From CATOSP01 sp965237775 (lineage in GTDB: Bacteria > Chloroflexota > Dehalococcoidia > Lucifugimonadales > UBA3495), in contig OZ250155.1 in assembly GCA_965237775.1 (NCBI GenBank), positions 4,340,001 through 4,404,000 of the forward strand: a stretch of DNA of 64,000 nt, in the 5' to 3' direction. Shown piece after piece: positions 61,001 to 64,000 of this stretch; the first letter of the stretch is position 1, and the number at the start of each line of letters is the position of its first letter. The position numbers and the translations under genes are program-made. The notes beneath the pieces are model-generated. The model had not been told where the DNA came from. It ran no database searches and saw only the letters and a program-made list of their open reading frames with translations.

Positions 61001-62403
61001 TGCGCGATACCGAACAGATCAAGCCCGAAATCATGGCCAAGGCCGAGAATCTTATGCTCACCGGCTACCAGCGGGAGCTTACCTACCGTCGTGCCGACGG
61101 TAGTTTCTCCGCCTTCGGTGACAGCGACAAGGATGGAAGCCTATGGCTCACCGCCTTCGTCCTCAAGACGTTCTCCCAGGCCAGGGGAATGATCCACATC
61201 GACCCCGACGTATTGGAAAGCGCTTCAAGCTGGATTCTGAGCCACCAGCGGTCCGACGGTTCCTTCGAGCCGGTGGGATTCTTGCACCATCAAGAGCTGC
61301 TTGGAGGTCTCCAGGGGAACACGGCCCTGACCGCATACGTGGCCATCGCCTTGATGGAAGCCGGGGAACAGCGGGCCTCTGCCAAGGCGGTCGCGTTCCT
61401 GGAACGGGGTTTGGACGAAGTTGAGGACCCTTACACCACCGCCATCGTCTCCTACGCGCTGGAGTTGGCCCATAGCAACCGCGCCCCGGCAGCTTATGAC
61501 AAGCTAATGTCGATGGCGCAAAACAGCGAGGATGGATTGAGTTGGGGCACGCTTCAAATCGAGCTGCGGCGACCCTCGACGCCCGGTGTAATAGGCAACG
61601 GGCACTCCCGCTCCGGAAATAGGGTCGCCGCCGTGGAGACAACCGGCTACGCAACCCTGGCGCTGCTGGAGCGCGGCGACCTGATCAGCGCGGCAAACGC
61701 CGGGAAGTGGCTGGTCAACCAGCGCAACGCTTACGGCGGCTACGGCTCCACCCAGGACACGGTCGTGGGGTTGCAGGCCATGACCAAATTCGCCGCCAAC
61801 GCCCGGTACAACGTGGACATGACGGTGGATTTGAACGCCGGTAACTGGAGCAAGCGGCTGACCATCACTCCAGACAACGCGGATGTGCTGCAGACCGTCG
61901 AGGCGCCCGCGGGGGCAACAATCGACGTCTCGGGCGAAGGCGAAGGTCAGGTCGTGGTGCAGGCCGTCCGTAGGTTCAACCTGCCCTCTGTGGAAAACGT
62001 CGAGAGGCCGGTGTTCGACATCGAAGTTGACTACGGGACCGATCATGTAGATGTGGACGACCTGATCACGATCTCAGCCGACGTGACCTTCAATCCTCCT
62101 GAGTTCGTGGAGGCTGGAATGGTGGTGTTGGACGTAGCCATACCCACCGGCTTCAGCCCGGTGGCCGGGTCCATCGAACGCATGGCCGAAGCCGAGCCCA
62201 AGATCAAGCGTCACGACGTGGCCGGGCGGAAGGTCATCATCTACATCGAAGATATGGCGGCGGGGGAGACCCTGTCCGTGGAGTTCCAGGCGCGGGCGCT
62301 CTTCCCGGTGCGGGCCGAGCCGGTCACCTCGGCTGTCTACTCTTATTACCGGCCCGAATGGAAGGGTCAGACTCTTGGAGGAGCCATGACTGTAGAGGGG
62401 TAA
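58030..62403 (+). CDS. Alpha-2-macroglobulin family lipoprotein, animal-like architecture
   Basis: 1457 aa. Lipobox VGIGC (Cys23), Thr/Pro-rich tether to about residue 95, then macroglobulin domains (LFLETDKPIYKPGQKV near 200, VEEYVLPKYEVSVELP near 285), a Pro/Arg-rich bait-like segment (about 690-755), FPETWLWTNVTTNEQGKATV, SELKVFQPFFLQVDLPFSGI, the thioester motif GCGEQN (Cys973-Gln976), the alpha-helical TED (LTGYQRELTYRRADGSFSAF; SLWLTAFVLKTFSQARGMIH), and a C-terminal receptor-binding-like domain (about 1330-1457). Traps proteases by cleavage in the bait and thioester capture. Bacterial forms usually accompany a penicillin-binding protein 1C gene, absent here. Confidence 0.94.
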   Translation: MKSGALLLVLGTLIIALAVGIGCTQQQPTGAPPLVTGPVPSVTPTPPQDAATTAVPPETSPAPTRESGRGSATTPGTPPKATPFQLPTPEPPKQPLSERIDGYMAIAPQVLRSGQTENVSVSLFDRDEPAQGIVRVSLEANGRESADASGLILGTGSIALSVPDLPKGNYRLRVRGPGFQDTTSLRVESGSSLFLETDKPIYKPGQKVMMRVLIVDPELRPLTGEVVLEVQDAKGSKVFKKTAVTDDFGMATLDMPLSNEPNLGVWKITARTGDTNTEVDIRVEEYVLPKYEVSVELPKEWVLANEKITGRIDAEYTFGKPVQGEVEIVASRYVGTWEQYAAITRDIDGSDSFELPPVGFVAGVPGGRGMGNVSLDVTVREKNTGYEETTTRMVTVANTPVNLHLISESRVFKPSLPFSFLVVTETPDNKPVDARVSVDLTYMGERLQRKERQTHRVTTRNGTAVLTVNPPEGVVALAAEARAGEAHAALSMQASYSPSGSFIHLTQEGPGTLAVGDHARFRVHATKETANFYYEVVARGKVVFSQVSQSPDISFPVTPVMAPSSRILVYQLLPNSEVAADYLPFEVAAIYPHQVNASFENDQVAPGEAVNIHVETQGPSQVGLVAVDRSVFILAENRLNLQQVFDKLERLYMQPQLELHDVRLKSRITTRGALETFKDVGVIVMSNKRVPEGKEFRRPTPTPAPPMMRVMKELALRRDSGQAAVRESAPAMPIATPTPMAVSQEQELAEVSRVRQFFPETWLWTNVTTNEQGKATVPVEAPDSITTWVLRAVGLSKEHGLGISESELKVFQPFFLQVDLPFSGIRGEVLPAKIALYNYLNAPQQIQVELAPSDKYELLDSPRRTVTVGPNDIGGAEFRVRLTKIGKIELEVSARSPEAADAVIKEMIVEPEGVPEELVENLVLTPGNSHTFDGAVPFNAVDDSARTLVSVTGSYVAQTIDGLEGLLKMPFGCGEQNMILFAPNVFVANYLRDTEQIKPEIMAKAENLMLTGYQRELTYRRADGSFSAFGDSDKDGSLWLTAFVLKTFSQARGMIHIDPDVLESASSWILSHQRSDGSFEPVGFLHHQELLGGLQGNTALTAYVAIALMEAGEQRASAKAVAFLERGLDEVEDPYTTAIVSYALELAHSNRAPAAYDKLMSMAQNSEDGLSWGTLQIELRRPSTPGVIGNGHSRSGNRVAAVETTGYATLALLERGDLISAANAGKWLVNQRNAYGGYGSTQDTVVGLQAMTKFAANARYNVDMTVDLNAGNWSKRLTITPDNADVLQTVEAPAGATIDVSGEGEGQVVVQAVRRFNLPSVENVERPVFDIEVDYGTDHVDVDDLITISADVTFNPPEFVEAGMVVLDVAIPTGFSPVAGSIERMAEAEPKIKRHDVAGRKVIIYIEDMAAGETLSVEFQARALFPVRAEPVTSAVYSYYRPEWKGQTLGGAMTVEG

Positions 62404-62445
62404 CCGGCCCGTTTAGCGAATAACCATCATTTTCAAACCATGCAA

Positions 62446-62545
62446 GCCGGAGATCACAACCTAAAGCCCACTATATGGAGGGCGGAGGCTACACCCTAAA
62501 GCCCACTCTATGGCAGACGGAGATAACACGCTAAAGCCCCCCTTT
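62446..62545 (+). repeat. Three 35-nt tandem repeats downstream of the macroglobulin gene
   Basis: CTAAAGCCC recurs at 62461, 62496 and 62531, exactly 35 nt apart, within imperfect units beginning CGGAG. The third unit runs into a hairpin. Confidence 0.8.
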
Positions 62546-62558
62546 CGGAAAAGGGGGG
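62537..62558. repeat. C-run/G-run hairpin
   Basis: Perfect 9-bp stem CCCCCCTTT / AAAGGGGGG with a CGGA loop, followed by a second G-run (TTGGGGGG). Related to the AAAGGGGGATT motif in the MITE at 45139. Confidence 0.75.
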
Positions 62559-62591
62559 TTGGGGGGATTTCCTCCGCTGCTGAAAGAAAAC

Positions 62592-62631
62592 AATGGGGGA
62601 GTTAAGCCATAACGGCTCAAACTCCCCCATT
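62592..62631. terminator. Bidirectional terminator between macroglobulin and enolase-family genes
   Basis: Arms AATGGGGGAGTTAAGCC (62592-62608) and GGCTCAAACTCCCCCATT (62614-62631), near-perfect inverse. On the minus strand it is followed by a T-rich stretch (GTTTTCTTTC), good for the enolase-family gene. The rest of 62404-62772 contains only the tandem repeats and hairpin listed above. Confidence 0.7.
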
Positions 62632-62772
62632 TCTGATCTGTCCCCATCCACCGGGACGCGGACTCAAACCCTCATATCAGCCGTTGGCGAGTGACCGGCG
62701 GAAATCTCCCTTCAAAAATAGGTACAACAACCCACTATGCGGAGTATCCCACCCTGATTCCCACGCTCGCCA

Positions 62773-63945
62773 TCACCCGGTCCAAGCGTGCTTTATCAAC
62801 TCCTCTTCGATGAGGTCCGCCCCCCAACCGGGTCTGTTCGGGATGGTCATATAGCCATCTACTATCTTGGGCTGCTCGGTAACCAAATCGTCCTTCCAGG
62901 GCACGTCGTCGATGTCTATCTCCATGATCCGCACGTTGGACAGCACGGCGCAAAGGCTGGCGCTGATGAAGGTGGACATGTGGCTATAGTAGTTGTGCGG
63001 CGCGACGTTTAACTGGAAGACCTCGGCCAGGTCTCCCACCTTCTTGGACTGCGTGAACCCGTTCCAGGGGACGTCGACCATGAACACGTCGGCTGCCTGT
63101 ATTTGGAAATAGGGCAGGTACTCCCGCATGTAGAAAAGGTTTTCACCAGTGCAGATTTTGGTGTCGGTCGACTCCTTTATGCGGCGAATGCCCTCTGGAG
63201 AGTACATGTCTATCTCCAGCCAAAGCATGTCAAATTGCTCCAACATTTTGGCAATGCGGACCGCGCTTTCCGGTTTGAAATTGAAATTCAAGTCAAGGTT
63301 GATGTCCACGTCCGGTCCCACGGCGTCCCGGAAAGTGCCAATCAGCTCCTCTATATGACGGACCACCGGGGTAGTAACCGCGCCGTCGGTGCTGCCGGGG
63401 CCCAGCGCGAATCCTCCTCCGTAAACCGTGGCGGGATCGCCCGGCATTACAATGTTGGTCTTCAGGGCCGTGAATCCCCGCCGCACGACTTCCCTGCCAA
63501 GATCGGAGATATCCTCCATAGTCCGGATGGGCGGGGTGCCCAGCAACTCCGGGTAACGGGCGCGGCTGGTGCCGCAGTGCGACCAATAGACCCTCACGGT
63601 GTCCCGTGTCGGACCGCCGAACAACTCAGTGACCGAAATGCTCAGCGACTTGGCTTTGACGTCGAGTAGGGCGCAGTCGATTCCTGCGATGGCCTTGGCC
63701 ACGATCCCGCCCGGGCTCTGCCTGGAGGCCCGGAACATATCCCACAAGCGCATTTCGTACGCCCCAGGGTCTCGCCCTATAAGCGCCGGCGTCAGGTCCT
63801 TGATGGTGCCTACCACGCCGTTGGGAGACCTGGGGTCGGTGCATTCACCCCATCCCGTAATGCCTTCGTCAGTCTCCACTTTGACAAAAATGAACGGACG
63901 CCAGCCGCCGTCCACCAGGAACGGTTCGACCTTGGTTATCTTCAT
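62773..63945 (-). CDS. Mandelate racemase / muconate lactonizing enzyme family (enolase superfamily)
   Basis: 390 aa from ATG 63945 (MKITKVEPFLV, with CTGGAG upstream); an open extension to 63987 is less likely. Capping domain first (WGECTDPRSPNGVVGTIKDL), then the barrel: Lys in GFTALKTNIV, metal ligands Asp in INLDLNFNF, Glu in MLWLEIDMYS, Glu in ICTGENLF, and a His in NVAPHNYYSHMS as possible general acid/base. Pattern resembles sugar-acid dehydratases (galactonate type) more than racemases. Paralogs of this family are abundant in some SAR202 lineages. Nothing is annotated in the last 55 bases. Confidence 0.9.
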   Translation of the reverse strand: MKITKVEPFLVDGGWRPFIFVKVETDEGITGWGECTDPRSPNGVVGTIKDLTPALIGRDPGAYEMRLWDMFRASRQSPGGIVAKAIAGIDCALLDVKAKSLSISVTELFGGPTRDTVRVYWSHCGTSRARYPELLGTPPIRTMEDISDLGREVVRRGFTALKTNIVMPGDPATVYGGGFALGPGSTDGAVTTPVVRHIEELIGTFRDAVGPDVDINLDLNFNFKPESAVRIAKMLEQFDMLWLEIDMYSPEGIRRIKESTDTKICTGENLFYMREYLPYFQIQAADVFMVDVPWNGFTQSKKVGDLAEVFQLNVAPHNYYSHMSTFISASLCAVLSNVRIMEIDIDDVPWKDDLVTEQPKIVDGYMTIPNRPGWGADLIEEELIKHAWTG

Positions 63946-64000
63946 CTGTATTTCTCCAGGCAGGACATCGGTAAAAAACACGCCCAACCCCGAGGCGGCG

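Noticed and set aside
62446..62545. Possible CRISPR-like array
   Set aside because: Only three imperfect units of 35 nt with no distinct spacers and no cas genes.

Overview
The window reads as a chromosomal segment of a Chloroflexota bacterium, probably a Dehalococcoidia/SAR202-like lineage. This is an inference from gene content and order: a short EF-Ts, the rpsB-tsf-pyrH-frr-uppS-cdsA-dxr-rseP block, tandem MFE2-type short-chain dehydrogenases, an enolase-superfamily enzyme and several peptide-type ABC importers. No rRNA, convincing tRNA or CRISPR array is visible.

Layout. 0-8.5 kb: the end of one Dpp-type permease operon, a membrane/YceI gene split by an intact IS66-family element, then a second Dpp-type operon (binding lipoprotein, two permeases) and a small membrane protein. 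8.5-13.5 kb: a 23S-IVP-type four-helix protein between inverted repeats, two tandem dehydrogenases, an FNR-like reductase and an M20 peptidase. 13.6-14.9 kb: infC-rpmI-rplT, with infC starting at a rare ATA codon. 14.9-20.8 kb (minus): pheS-pheT-moeA, a hypothetical gene and a small coiled-coil/membrane gene interrupted in frame by a palindromic element. 20.9-22.8 kb: zinc-ribbon, RuvC-like, DUF3467-like and hypothetical genes. 22.9-38.0 kb: a conserved minus-strand block (rpsB, tsf, pyrH, frr, uppS, cdsA, dxr, rseP ... ispG, small gene, proS) broken between rseP and ispG by a third Dpp operon on the plus strand. 38.2-43.2 kb: a mobile block. 43.2-54.5 kb: pgpA, a zincin, endonuclease IV, a zinc alcohol dehydrogenase, and rplS-priA-def-cca-secD-secF. 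54.8-64 kb: a DUF3352 membrane protein, a VOC protein, a 1457-residue alpha-2-macroglobulin of animal-like architecture and an enolase-superfamily enzyme.

The most interesting structure is a 5028-bp composite mobile element at 38186-43213. It is bounded by two inverted 228-bp arms whose tips (GTAACTGTTC...) match those of the intact IS66 element at 1275-2706, and by a perfect 8-bp direct repeat CGATTCCG, the duplication length of IS66. It has no transposase. It carries related glycine-rich membrane proteins and an HTH-membrane gene that looks frameshifted by a 13-nt inverted duplication. One arm contains a further 303-bp insertion, and the other arm preserves the empty site. The element landed just upstream of the rpsB promoter, between pgpA and rpsB.

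Together the genes cover translation, isoprenoid/phospholipid/undecaprenyl-lipid supply, protein export and nutrient uptake. Accessory change comes mainly from small repeats and non-autonomous elements with recognisable target duplications.
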